From the NCBI GenBank assembly GCA_052148155.1, contig JBKQIY010000103.1, positions 1-15,447 of the forward strand: 15,447 bases of DNA. The letters are read 5' to 3'. Positions 1 through 7,869 of the stretch are shown piece after piece (the stretch's first letter is position 1; each line of letters starts with the position of its first letter). The notes under the pieces are model-generated. The model was given only the letters and a program-made list of their open reading frames with translations, was not told the DNA's origin and searched no databases. Source of the DNA: JBBQER01 sp052148155. GTDB taxonomy: Bacteria > Actinomycetota > Acidimicrobiia > IMCC26256 > PALSA-610. The translations under genes and the position numbers were made by a program.

Positions 1-2
1 AA

Positions 3-125
3 CATTTCGAGTTCGACCACTATGTCGACGACAACATGCGCAACATCCCTGATCACTACCACGCGCACGGTCGTCCGGTCGGCGGGTTCTTCGGTCACGG
101 CATGAAGCGAAAGCAAGGCACCTGA
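3..125 (+). CDS. C-terminal end of an unrecognised protein (partial)
   Basis: The reading frame is open from the window edge to a TGA at 123-125 and gives 40 residues ending in GMKRKQGT. The stretch is rich in His, Asp, Tyr and Phe (for example DHYVDDNMRNIPDHYHAHG) and has a basic tail. I do not recognise the family from this tail, so no function is proposed. It stops only 7 bp before the ATG of the FGGY kinase on the same strand, so the two are probably co-transcribed and the missing gene may belong to the same sugar-metabolism operon. Codon use is GC-rich and matches its neighbours, which supports real coding rather than a chance frame. Confidence 0.6.
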   Translation, partial: HFEFDHYVDDNMRNIPDHYHAHGRPVGGFFGHGMKRKQGT

Positions 126-132
126 GCGGCCG

Positions 133-1707
133 ATGACCGGTCACGTCCTCACGATCGATCTCGGCACGTCGGGCCCGAAGGTCGCGCTCTTCACCGTGGA
201 CGGAGCCTTCGTAGACGGCGACTTCGAACCGGTCGAGCTGCATCTCCTCCCGGACGGCGGAGCCGAGCAATCGCCTGAGTCGTGGTGGCGCGGCATCGTC
301 GGCGCAACCCAACGTACGATGACCCGAGGCGCGGTCGGCGCGGGCGACATCACAGCCGTCGCGGTCACTTCGCAATGGTCGGGCACCGTGCCGATCGACC
401 GTGAAGGCAAGCCGCTGCACGACGCGATCATTTGGATGGACTCCCGCGGCGCGAGCGACGTCAAGAAGGCCGTCGGAGGCGCGGTACGACTGCAGGGCTA
501 CGAGCCACGCAAACTGAGAACGTTGATCAAACTGACCGGCGGCGCGCCCGCGCTGTCGGGCAAGGATCCGATCGCGCACATCTTGTGGTTCCGAAGAACG
601 CACCCCGACATTGCGCGTGCCACCTGGAAATATCTCGAACCCAAGGACTGGCTCAACCTCCAGCTCACCGGCCGCTGCGCGTCGACGTACGACTCGATCG
701 TGTTGCACTGGATCACCGATAACCGCGACCTGGCGCGCATCGACTACGACCCCAGCCTGTTGCGGTTATTTGGCGTCGACCGCTCCCAGTTCCCCGATCT
801 CGTGCCGGCCACCTCGGTACTCGGCCCCCTCCGAGACGCGGTCGCCAAGGAGTTGGGTGTCCCGGCCGGTATCCCGGTCGTGGCCGGCACCCCCGATCTG
901 CAGTCCGCGGCGATCGGTTCAGGTGCCGTTCGCGACTTCGAAGGGCATCTCTACGTCGGGACTTCGTCGTGGTTGACGTGCCACGTGCCGTTCAAGAAGA
1001 CCGACCTGTTTCACGGTGTCGCGTCGCTGCCGTCGCCGCTGCCCGGCAAGTACTACGTCGCCGACGAACAGGAGGTCGCAGGCGCGAGCCTCAACTGGCT
1101 GCGCGACAACGTGATCTTCCCCCACGATGCGCTGCGTCAGTCTCCGGCGCCCGACGAGTTCTATCGCCTGCTCGACGACGTCGCCGCCGGCGCGCCCGCG
1201 GGGAGCAGCGGCGTGATCTTCACGCCTTGGCTCAACGGCGAACGGACGCCGGTCGATGACCACCGGCTGCGCGGCGGATGGCACGACCTGTCGTTGCAGA
1301 CGACGCGTGCCGATCTGGTCCGTTCGGTGCTTGAGGGCGTCGCCTACAACAGCCGCTGGCTGTTGGGCTGCGTCGAACGATTCACCGGAAAGCAGTTCCC
1401 GGCACTCAATTTCATCGGAGGCGGAGCGCAGTCACCACTGTGGTGCCAGATCATGGCTGATGTCCTCGACCGGCCGATACACCAAGTCGCGCACCCGATA
1501 CGCGCAAACGCACGCGGCGCGGCGGCACTCGCGGCGATCGCGCTCGGCCAGACAACGCTCGACGACGTCGCCCGCAACGTCGAGATCGTCGAGACGTTCA
1601 CCCCCGACCCGTCGACCCGACCCGTGTACGACGAGCTCTTCGGCGAGTTCCGCGCCATACACAAACAGACCAAGGGCATCTACGCGAGGTTGCACGCCCA
1701 TGCCTGA
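133..1707 (+). CDS. FGGY-family carbohydrate kinase (xylulokinase-like)
   Basis: Predicted cytosolic ATP-dependent sugar or polyol kinase, 524 aa, a normal length for FGGY kinases (about 480-550). The N-terminal ATPase phosphate motif is DLGTSGPK (residues 9-16). WMDSR (100-104) matches the FGGY substrate-site strand. GTPDLQSAAIGSG (251-263) carries the likely catalytic Asp254, and GTSSW (275-279) starts the C-terminal ATPase domain. A GGGAQSPLW motif in the last quarter is the adenosine-binding loop. The ATG at 133 places the first strand at the expected distance from the start. The gene follows an unidentified partial gene by 7 bp and overlaps the PIG-L gene downstream by 8 bp, so an operon is likely. 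FGGY members phosphorylate xylulose, ribulose, glycerol, gluconate and others. The exact substrate cannot be told here; xylulokinase-like is only the closest overall look. Confidence 0.9.
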   Translation: MTGHVLTIDLGTSGPKVALFTVDGAFVDGDFEPVELHLLPDGGAEQSPESWWRGIVGATQRTMTRGAVGAGDITAVAVTSQWSGTVPIDREGKPLHDAIIWMDSRGASDVKKAVGGAVRLQGYEPRKLRTLIKLTGGAPALSGKDPIAHILWFRRTHPDIARATWKYLEPKDWLNLQLTGRCASTYDSIVLHWITDNRDLARIDYDPSLLRLFGVDRSQFPDLVPATSVLGPLRDAVAKELGVPAGIPVVAGTPDLQSAAIGSGAVRDFEGHLYVGTSSWLTCHVPFKKTDLFHGVASLPSPLPGKYYVADEQEVAGASLNWLRDNVIFPHDALRQSPAPDEFYRLLDDVAAGAPAGSSGVIFTPWLNGERTPVDDHRLRGGWHDLSLQTTRADLVRSVLEGVAYNSRWLLGCVERFTGKQFPALNFIGGGAQSPLWCQIMADVLDRPIHQVAHPIRANARGAAALAAIALGQTTLDDVARNVEIVETFTPDPSTRPVYDELFGEFRAIHKQTKGIYARLHAHA

Positions 1708-2557
1708 ACACGACCAAGCCTTCGACGGCCGCGATCCGAGCGAGCCAGCGATGCGCGGGTGGGGTTTGCCGCTGCCCGGCGAGCTCGACCGTGTGACGAT
1801 CGTGTCGCCCCATCTCGACGATGCCGTACTCGGCTGCGCCAACTTCATGGCTGCGCATCCGGGCGTCGTGGTGGTGACGGTGTTCGCCGGCAATCCGCCG
1901 CAATACCCGACCGATCCGATGCGCAAATGGGACGTCCAGTCCGGCTTTTCACCCGGCGATGACGTGATGGAAGTGCGGCGCCACGAAGACCGGGCCGCAC
2001 TTGAGCGCCTCGACGCCGCGTCGGTGCACCTCGAGTTCGTCGAGCACACTTACAACCCGGACGATCGTCCAGTCCCGCCCGACGTGCTCGTCGATGCCCT
2101 CGCGCCGGCGCTGGCCGCGCTCGATCCGACCCTGGTGATCGCACCGTTCGGGCTCGCGAACCCCGACCACGTCGTCACCCACCAGGCATGCATGTTGGCT
2201 CGGGAACGACTCGACCGTGACAGCTCGTTCTGGCTTCATGAGGAGTCGAAGCCGACCAAAGACCAAAGCCCGGTGTCGTGGTGGCTGTACCAGGACATGG
2301 GGTATTCAAACATTCCCGGCATGCTCGCCTGGCGGGTCTCGTCGATGTTCCGCCGAGGAATCTGGCCGACCCCAGTGTGCCCGGTGACCGACGTCACCGA
2401 GGTGCGCAAGCAAGAGGCGATCGCCCAATATCCGACGCAGCTGCGGGCTCTCGAGGACGACTGGGCGATCTCTCCTAAGCTCGCCGCCCCGGCGCCGGAA
2501 CAGTTCTGGCGGATCGCTCCGCCGCCGCCCGGCTGGGAACGTCTCGCCGACAGTTGA
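1700..2557 (+). CDS. PIG-L / LmbE family zinc-dependent deacetylase
   Basis: A 285-aa protein of the family that removes acetyl groups from N-acetylglucosamine-type sugars (MshB, Mca, PIG-L, LmbE). The signature PHLDDA is at residues 37-42 and follows a hydrophobic strand. The second metal-site motif NPDHVVTH is at 154-161. By analogy with MshB, His38, Asp41 and His161 should bind the zinc, with Asp40 as general base. The ATG at 1700 lies inside the kinase end and has GAGG shortly upstream; the open frame extends further upstream, but only as a shadow of the kinase. The 8-bp overlap with the kinase stop points to translational coupling. A C-terminal part with many Trp and Pro residues follows the catalytic core. 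The substrate is unknown: mycothiol-pathway and sugar-amide deacylases share these motifs. Neighbours suggest a carbohydrate-derived amide rather than mycothiol. Confidence 0.88.
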   Translation: MPEHDQAFDGRDPSEPAMRGWGLPLPGELDRVTIVSPHLDDAVLGCANFMAAHPGVVVVTVFAGNPPQYPTDPMRKWDVQSGFSPGDDVMEVRRHEDRAALERLDAASVHLEFVEHTYNPDDRPVPPDVLVDALAPALAALDPTLVIAPFGLANPDHVVTHQACMLARERLDRDSSFWLHEESKPTKDQSPVSWWLYQDMGYSNIPGMLAWRVSSMFRRGIWPTPVCPVTDVTEVRKQEAIAQYPTQLRALEDDWAISPKLAAPAPEQFWRIAPPPPGWERLADS

Positions 2558-2628
2558 CGCGCACTCGGCCGCGCGTCGTTGAGTCGCCCGCGGTCGGTTG
2601 GGAACGTATCTGCGACGGCCCGAACCGG

Positions 2629-3480
2629 TTACGGAAGGCCCGCGCCCGGAACGTCCACCTGCATCGCCTCTATGTGGCCCGAACGTGAACGGATCGTCTC
2701 CTTGGGGTCGCTGCTCGCAGCTGTGCACATATAGAGCGTGCGACGGTCGTCGCCTCCGAGCATGCACGCATAGGCGAAGTCGTTGGCGACGTCGATCTCG
2801 TCGAGTACCTCGCCACCTTCGCGGACGCGCAAGCAGCGTCCCGTCAACGGGCAAGCAACCCAGACGGCTCCCTCGGCGTCGAGGCAGATGCCGTCCGGCA
2901 CAGCACCGTCCAGCTGCGCGAACAGGCGACGGGCCACGAGCGCGCCGTCGCCAGTGATCGTAAACGCGCTCAGCCGCCCTGCGTAGCTCTCACCCACGAT
3001 CAAGGTGAATCCGCCGTCGGTGATGACAGTACCGTTGGGGAACGCCAGCCCGTCGGCGGCGACGCGCGCCGAACCATCAGGCTCGACCACGATCATGCAG
3101 GTGTCACGCGCGGATTCGCCGCCGTACATGTCGAAACCGAAGTTCCCGACGTACGCCCGACCATGCGTATCGACGACCATGTCGTTGCACTCGCCCGGCG
3201 CGAGCGATGACAGATCGGCATGCTCGACCAGCTGATCGTCCTCGAGCCGCAGCACACGGCGATCGAGCATCGACACCACGAGCATCCGCCCGTCCGGGAG
3301 CCAGCCAAGACCCGAAGGCTGCTGCGGCACCTCGACAATCGTTTCGGCCTGCCCACCTTCCGACATTGCGAGCACGCGGCGATCGTGCTGGTCGCTGAAG
3401 AACAGCCGGCCTTCGTGCCAACGTGGACCTTCAGGAAACGCGAGACCGTCGAGTAAAATCGTCGTTGTGCGTTCACTCAT
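2629..3480 (-). CDS. SMP-30/gluconolactonase/LRE-family protein
   Basis: A 283-aa six-bladed beta-propeller of the SMP-30/gluconolactonase family, which hydrolyses sugar lactones in the cytosol using one divalent metal. The N-terminal signature GLAFPEGPRW (12-21) contains the expected metal ligand Glu17. The other expected positions also fit: Asn99 in ECND, Asn149 in FPNG and Asp196 in PDG, spaced much as in characterised members. Blade repeats such as WLPDGR and VEPDGSARV are visible, and the length is typical. The ATG at 3478-3480 overlaps the TGA of the upstream MFS gene in an ATGA configuration, so the two genes form one translationally coupled unit. It converges on the PIG-L gene across a 71-bp gap. 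Related LRE proteins can also be esterases or paraoxonase-like, so lactonase activity is a family inference. Confidence 0.88.
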   Translation of the reverse strand: MSERTTTILLDGLAFPEGPRWHEGRLFFSDQHDRRVLAMSEGGQAETIVEVPQQPSGLGWLPDGRMLVVSMLDRRVLRLEDDQLVEHADLSSLAPGECNDMVVDTHGRAYVGNFGFDMYGGESARDTCMIVVEPDGSARVAADGLAFPNGTVITDGGFTLIVGESYAGRLSAFTITGDGALVARRLFAQLDGAVPDGICLDAEGAVWVACPLTGRCLRVREGGEVLDEIDVANDFAYACMLGGDDRRTLYMCTAASSDPKETIRSRSGHIEAMQVDVPGAGLP

Positions 3481-5090
3481 GATCGAGGACCGTACTCCTC
3501 GGGCGGACGCGCGTCAGTAGGGCTCACATCGTCGAGTTCCTGCGCCCGCGACTCCGGAAGCAGCGGCACGAACACGATCGCGGCCCCGAGCGCACCGATT
3601 CCGCACAACGCGATGGCGCGACCGATCTCGCCCTGCGGGTGCGCGAGCAGGCCAGTAACGACGAAGCCGAGCACGGATCCCAGCACGCCGATCACACCGA
3701 GCAGGCCATTCGACGTGCTGCGGGTTTCGGTTGGAAACAGTTCGACGCCGAGGGTGCCGAGCGCGATCCCGCCCGCACTCGCCGCGATGATCGACGTACC
3801 CGACATGAACCACAACAACAGACCGCCCGACAAGAAGAACACCATCTGCGTCGCAGTCGCGATCGCGAGCGCGATCGCGGCGATAGGCCGCCGGCCTCGC
3901 ACCTCGGCGAGGCGGCCGCCGATCACGAGGCCGGCGAGCCCGGGGATGCCGGTCGTCACCGTGCGAAACAACGCGATGCCGGTGTTCGAGAAATGATGCA
4001 CGTCGATGAGGTACTTGTTCATCAGCTGCGACGATGGCGCATTGAACACGTTGAGCAAGAAAAAAGTTGTGGCCAGCAAGACGAACCGTCGGCCGTATCC
4101 CTGTCCGCGGATGTCGCGGACCCGGCCGCGAACCACGTCGGTGCGGGCAAGCGCCTCGTAGCGGCTGGTTTCGGTCATGCGGCGTCCGATCGCCGGCGCG
4201 AGCAGGATCGTCAAGGCACCCAACCCGAACGAGACCCGCCACGCCTGGCCGCCGAGATCGGCGAGCGGCAACATGATCACCGCGAACGCGAAGCCGAAGC
4301 CGCCCGCGAGCGCCAACATCGACGTCGCGTACGCGCGAGCACCCTCCGGTGCCTCCTCGACGACGGCAACGCCGGCGACGGTCGCCGTGACAATAAGAAA
4401 AGCCCGTTGCAGCACTTGCGCCCCGGTGAAAAACACCAGGTTCGGAGACAACGCAGAGACTCCGCAGGCAATCGCCGACCCCACAACGCCGATCAGGATC
4501 GATCGCCGCCGGCCACGCCGGTCGGCGAGTGCGATACCGACGAGCGCGAGCAACGCGCCCAGTCTGGTGATCGCGAGCGCGTTGCTGAGCGCCGCGTCCG
4601 ATGCATGGAAGGTGTGCTGGATCGGGTCGCCGAGCTGGCCCACCAACGCAGCCGCGAACGACACCACCGCGACGGCCGCGGCCGCGGTCGCGAGCTGCGT
4701 CGACTGCTCTTGGGTGAAGATCGCGGTCGGAAGGCCGATCACCGGTTTCGGTACCACCGCCGCCGGTGCTCCTTCGAGCTCTGCGCGCAGGGTGGCGATC
4801 ACGTACCGACCCGTGCGACGCTGCGAGATCGCGACCAGTGGTCGGAACGCCCAACGAAAGAACGGAATGTCGAGCTGTCCGTACGGTCGGAAACTGACGA
4901 CTGTCGTAGCGTCGCCGTCGGCAACGATGGCCAGGTCGAGCCCGACCTCCGTGAGAGCGCGGTCGGTGACCCCGACACGCAGGGTGTGGTCGTCGAGGGC
5001 GGTGGCGTCGAGATGATCGACCGCCGCGGCTCGAACCGCATCGGGGGGCGCCGCGAGCCGGACGGGCGGGAGGCGACGCACGCGCGGCAT
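3477..5090 (-). CDS. MFS transporter, sugar-porter type, with a soluble N-terminal domain
   Basis: A 537-aa membrane protein. Residues from about 133 onward carry roughly twelve hydrophobic segments. The cytoplasmic MFS signature DRRGRRR (190-196) follows TM2-3, a long basic loop lies mid-protein, and ELFPTETRSTSNG near TM10-11 plus a terminal PESRAQEL resemble sugar porters and metabolite:H+ symporters. The first ~110 residues are not membrane spanning. They look like a short SRPBCC/polyketide-cyclase-type lipid-binding fold (alternating strands, then a long helix with FRWAFRPL), which is unusual for MFS proteins. Start chosen at the ATG at 5088-5090: earlier in-frame codons would run into the divergent bcp gene. 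No clear Shine-Dalgarno precedes it, so the start is uncertain. The stop overlaps the lactonase start by 4 bp. Substrate unknown; a sugar acid or lactone would fit the neighbours. Confidence 0.85.
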   Translation of the reverse strand: MPRVRRLPPVRLAAPPDAVRAAAVDHLDATALDDHTLRVGVTDRALTEVGLDLAIVADGDATTVVSFRPYGQLDIPFFRWAFRPLVAISQRRTGRYVIATLRAELEGAPAAVVPKPVIGLPTAIFTQEQSTQLATAAAAVAVVSFAAALVGQLGDPIQHTFHASDAALSNALAITRLGALLALVGIALADRRGRRRSILIGVVGSAIACGVSALSPNLVFFTGAQVLQRAFLIVTATVAGVAVVEEAPEGARAYATSMLALAGGFGFAFAVIMLPLADLGGQAWRVSFGLGALTILLAPAIGRRMTETSRYEALARTDVVRGRVRDIRGQGYGRRFVLLATTFFLLNVFNAPSSQLMNKYLIDVHHFSNTGIALFRTVTTGIPGLAGLVIGGRLAEVRGRRPIAAIALAIATATQMVFFLSGGLLLWFMSGTSIIAASAGGIALGTLGVELFPTETRSTSNGLLGVIGVLGSVLGFVVTGLLAHPQGEIGRAIALCGIGALGAAIVFVPLLPESRAQELDDVSPTDARPPEEYGPRS

Positions 5091-5112
5091 GCTACGGGCC
5101 GAACCAACCGTG

Positions 5113-5118
5113 AAGGAG
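5113..5118 (+). promoter_or_regulatory. Shine-Dalgarno of the bcp-type peroxiredoxin
   Basis: AAGGAG lies 7 nt before the ATG at 5126 and fixes this start. The whole divergent gap to the MFS start is only 35 bp, so any promoter for either gene must reach into coding sequence or use a downstream start for the transporter. Confidence 0.75.
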
Positions 5119-5125
5119 CCTCGCG

Positions 5126-5602
5126 ATGGCCACGCTCGCAGTCGGCGACAAAGCACCAGCGTTCGCGCTGAAAGACCAACAGGGCAAGCTGGTGCGCCTG
5201 TCCAGTTTCAAGGGTCAGCGCGTCGTCGTGTACTTCTACCCGAAGGCGGACACCCCGGGTTGCACACAGCAGTCGTGCAACCTGCAGGCTGCGTTCCCGC
5301 AGTTAAAGAAACTGCAGGCCGGGGTGGTGGGCATCAGTCCCGATCCCGTCGACAAGCAGGCGAAATTCGCCGAGAAGTACGGGCTTCGGTTTCCCCTGCT
5401 CGCCGACACCGATCATGCGACCGCACAAGCGTGGGGTGTGTGGGCAGAGAAGTCTCTCTACGGCCGCAAGTTTATGGGCATCGTCCGGTCCGCGTTCGTC
5501 GTCGACGAGAAAGGCAAACTTGCTGGCGTCTTTTACAAGGTCAGTCCGAAGGACACCGTGGCGAAAGCTGAGGGCGTGTTGAAATCGATGGGGAAGGTGT
5601 GA
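5126..5602 (+). CDS. bcp: Thioredoxin-dependent thiol peroxidase (BCP/PrxQ peroxiredoxin)
   Basis: A 158-aa cytosolic peroxiredoxin that reduces hydrogen peroxide and organic hydroperoxides with electrons from thioredoxin. The active-site block FYPKADTPGCTQQSC (37-51) holds the peroxidatic Cys46 and a resolving Cys51 five residues later, as in atypical 2-Cys BCP/PrxQ enzymes. Thr43 and Pro39 are the conserved supporting residues. The usual GDKAPAFAL beginning and the FVVDEKGKL strand near the C terminus are present, and the length is standard. It is a single-gene unit between the divergent MFS gene and the convergent fabI. It probably has no direct link to either neighbouring cluster. Confidence 0.95.
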   Translation: MATLAVGDKAPAFALKDQQGKLVRLSSFKGQRVVVYFYPKADTPGCTQQSCNLQAAFPQLKKLQAGVVGISPDPVDKQAKFAEKYGLRFPLLADTDHATAQAWGVWAEKSLYGRKFMGIVRSAFVVDEKGKLAGVFYKVSPKDTVAKAEGVLKSMGKV

Positions 5603-5643
5603 GATCGATCGCCTTCGCTGTGTCTCGTAAATCGAACCGAGCG

Positions 5644-5669
5644 GCGCGGGACCGGGCTGGTGTCCGCGC
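5644..5669. terminator. Possible bidirectional stem-loop between bcp and fabI
   Basis: GCGCGGGAC (5644-5652) can pair with GTCCGCGC (5662-5669), leaving one bulged G and a 9-nt loop. It sits in the 88-bp gap between the convergent ends of bcp and fabI, where a shared terminator would be expected. There is no U-tract on either side, so it is at best a non-canonical terminator. Confidence 0.35.
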
Positions 5670-5690
5670 GGCCACGACCGCCGACGCCGT

Positions 5691-6449
5691 CTATGCACCG
5701 ATGGCGTGGTAGCCGCCGTCGACGTGAAGAATTTCGCCGGTGGTGGCAGGGAAGAGATCTGAGAGCAACGCGACGCATGCGGTCGCGACCGGCGACGCGT
5801 CCTTCACATCCCAGCCGAGCGGCGCCCGCTTCGACCATGCGTCCTCGAATTGTTCGAAGCCGGGAATGCTGCGCGCCGCGATCGTACGAATTGGTCCGGC
5901 CGCGACCAGATTGACGCGGATACCGTCGGCGCCGAGATCGCGGGCGAGGTAACGCGCGGTCGATTCGAGCGCGGCCTTCGCGACGCCCATCCAGTCGTAG
6001 ACCGGCCACGCGACCCGGCTGTTGTCAAAGTCGAGACCGACGATGCTGCCTCCGTCTGCCATGAGCGGACGACATGCCACTGCGAGCGATTTCAACGAGT
6101 ACGCCGAGATCTGCAGGGCGATCGCGACATCTTCCCAGGGTGCGGTCAGGAATCCGCCGCCGAGGCACGATTCAGGCGCGAACCCGATCGCGTGCAGCAC
6201 GCCGTCGACTCGTCCACCGACCCGCTCGGCGAGGGCTTCGAGGTCGGCGGGCGCACTCACGTCGAGCTCGACGATCGGCGGCTCGGACGGCAGGCGACGC
6301 GCGGCGCGCCGAGTGAGGCTCATCGCCCGGCCGAATGACGTGAGGACGATCTCGGCGCCTTCTTGTTGGGCGCGGCGCGCGACGGCGAACGCGATCGACG
6401 CATCGTTGAGCACGCCGGTGACCAGAATGCGCTTGTCGCTGAGCAGCAT
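5691..6449 (-). CDS. fabI: Enoyl-[acyl-carrier-protein] reductase, FabI/InhA type
   Basis: NADH-dependent reductase of the last step of each FAS-II cycle (trans-2-enoyl-ACP to acyl-ACP), 252 aa, cytosolic. It shows the divergent SDR features of FabI: an N-terminal LVTGVLNDASIAFAVA nucleotide site rather than GxxxGxG, the LHAIGFAP stretch, and the catalytic pair Y-x6-K in YDWMGVAK. The C terminus TGEILHVDGGYH is diagnostic. A GAGGA ribosome site (6454-6458) lies 4 nt before the ATG. It is the last gene of the FAS-II operon, 12 bp after the carboxyltransferase stop. Triclosan/isoniazid-target type enzymes belong to this family. Confidence 0.95.
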   Translation of the reverse strand: MLLSDKRILVTGVLNDASIAFAVARRAQQEGAEIVLTSFGRAMSLTRRAARRLPSEPPIVELDVSAPADLEALAERVGGRVDGVLHAIGFAPESCLGGGFLTAPWEDVAIALQISAYSLKSLAVACRPLMADGGSIVGLDFDNSRVAWPVYDWMGVAKAALESTARYLARDLGADGIRVNLVAAGPIRTIAARSIPGFEQFEDAWSKRAPLGWDVKDASPVATACVALLSDLFPATTGEILHVDGGYHAIGA

Positions 6450-6461
6450 GGTTTCCTCGAG

Positions 6462-7856
6462 TTAGAGCGGCGTATTGCTGTGCCGCCGCGCGGGCTGCCG
6501 GTCGCGTTTTGTGGCGAGCACTTCGAGTGCGTCGCACAGCACAGCTCTGGTCTGGTCCGGAGCGATGACGGCGTCGACCAGGCCGCGTTCGGCCGCTCGG
6601 TACGGATTGTCGAACTCGGCTTCGTATGCGTCGACGAGGTCGCCTTCAGCCGCGGCACGGGCCTCGGGACCATGGTCGCGCAGCCGCTTGCCGTGGAGGA
6701 TCTGCACGGCCGGCGCGCCGCCCATGACCGCGATCCGCGCGGTGGGCCATGCGACCGTCAGGTCGTTGCCGATCCCTCGGGAGTCCATCACGATGTACGC
6801 GCCGCCGTACGCTTTGCGCATGACGACGCAAAGTCGGGGGACGCTCGCCGCGGCGTAGGCGTGTACGAGCTCGGCGCCGTGGCGGATCATGCCCCGCCAT
6901 TCGAGGTCGCGGCCCGGTTCGAATCCGGGAGTGTCGACCAGCGTCAGAATCGGAAGGTTGAAGGAGTCGCACCACGCGATAAACCGGGCCGCCTTACGCG
7001 ATGCCTCGATGTCGATGGTGCCGGCGCGGTGCATTGGCTGGTTGGCGACGATGCCGATGGGCCTTCCGTCGAGCGCCGCGAGCGCGGTCACGAGATTCTC
7101 CGCGTATCCGGCGCGGAGCTCGAGACGCGAACCGGCATCGACGAGATCGTCGATCACTGTCCGAACGTCGTACGAGGCATTCGGACGCTCGGGGATTGTT
7201 CGCGCCGCGATTGTGCACGGCCGGGATCGATCATCGATGCGTTCCCAGCGTTGGGGATCGGCGAGGTGATGGTCGGGGAGATAGGACAACAACGCGACCA
7301 GTGCGTCGCGTGCGATGACTTCGTCGCGAACGACCAACGCTGCGACGCCGGTCCGGCGGTCGTGTACGCCGCTGCCGCCAAGTTCGGCGCGCGACACCCA
7401 TTCGCCGGTGAAGTCGCCGACCGACTCTGGACCTGTGACGAACGCAAACGCGTCGTCGGTCATAACCACCTGATCGAAGCAGCCAAGAGCCAAGGCGGGG
7501 CCGGATACACACGCGCCCGTCACCGCGAGCAAGGTTGGGACGACACCGGACACTCCGACGAGCTCGTGGGCCAGGCGCCCCCAGGCGTGCAGTGCGGCGA
7601 CACCTTCGCCGAGCTCCGCGCCAGACGTGTCGAGCTCGCCGACCAGCGGAACTTGGAGCTGGCCGGCGAGCTGCACCGCACGTTCGACGGTTGCGCCACC
7701 TGCCTCGCCGATGGCGCCGTGGTGTTTGCCGCCAGCGATGCGAAACCACACGACCCGGCGGCCGTCGATGATCCGCAAATCGGCTGAGGCGGTGCCGTCG
7801 GCTCCGGCGCGAATCGGCGCGGGCCCGGAGGCCGATACCGCGCTCACCGGACCCAA
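6462..7856 (-). CDS. Acyl-CoA carboxylase carboxyltransferase (AccD/PccB family), short N terminus
   Basis: A 464-aa carboxyltransferase of the crotonase-like superfamily, which moves CO2 from biotin to acetyl- or propionyl-CoA. Both halves are present. The N half has SGAELGEGVAAL, VTGACVSGPALALG and FVTGPESVGDFTGE. The C half has VDTPGFEPGRDLEWRG, RKAYGGAYIVMDSR and VAWPTARIAVMG, which form the two oxyanion-hole regions. Actinobacterial family members usually have about 510-540 residues; here the first ~60-80, including the early helices, are absent. The start is TTG at 7854-7856, 13 bp after the fabF stop. GTG at 7845-7847 is an alternative, and neither has a strong ribosome site. Placement inside the FAS-II operon implies malonyl-CoA supply. 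No biotin carboxylase gene lies in the window, and the only carrier-like protein nearby lacks the biotin lysine. Confidence 0.88.
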   Translation of the reverse strand: MGPVSAVSASGPAPIRAGADGTASADLRIIDGRRVVWFRIAGGKHHGAIGEAGGATVERAVQLAGQLQVPLVGELDTSGAELGEGVAALHAWGRLAHELVGVSGVVPTLLAVTGACVSGPALALGCFDQVVMTDDAFAFVTGPESVGDFTGEWVSRAELGGSGVHDRRTGVAALVVRDEVIARDALVALLSYLPDHHLADPQRWERIDDRSRPCTIAARTIPERPNASYDVRTVIDDLVDAGSRLELRAGYAENLVTALAALDGRPIGIVANQPMHRAGTIDIEASRKAARFIAWCDSFNLPILTLVDTPGFEPGRDLEWRGMIRHGAELVHAYAAASVPRLCVVMRKAYGGAYIVMDSRGIGNDLTVAWPTARIAVMGGAPAVQILHGKRLRDHGPEARAAAEGDLVDAYEAEFDNPYRAAERGLVDAVIAPDQTRAVLCDALEVLATKRDRQPARRHSNTPL

Positions 7857-7869
7857 CTCGCAGGTCCGC

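Noticed and set aside
3639..5171. Long plus-strand open frame antisense to the MFS transporter (510 codons)
   Set aside because: Its translation is dominated by Arg, Asp, Glu and His with no domain, while the opposite strand encodes a clear membrane transporter. It is a high-GC mirror frame.
6363..7787. Plus-strand open frame of 474 codons antisense to fabI and the carboxyltransferase
   Set aside because: It crosses the junction of two solid minus-strand genes and has no recognisable motif; codon-bias shadow.
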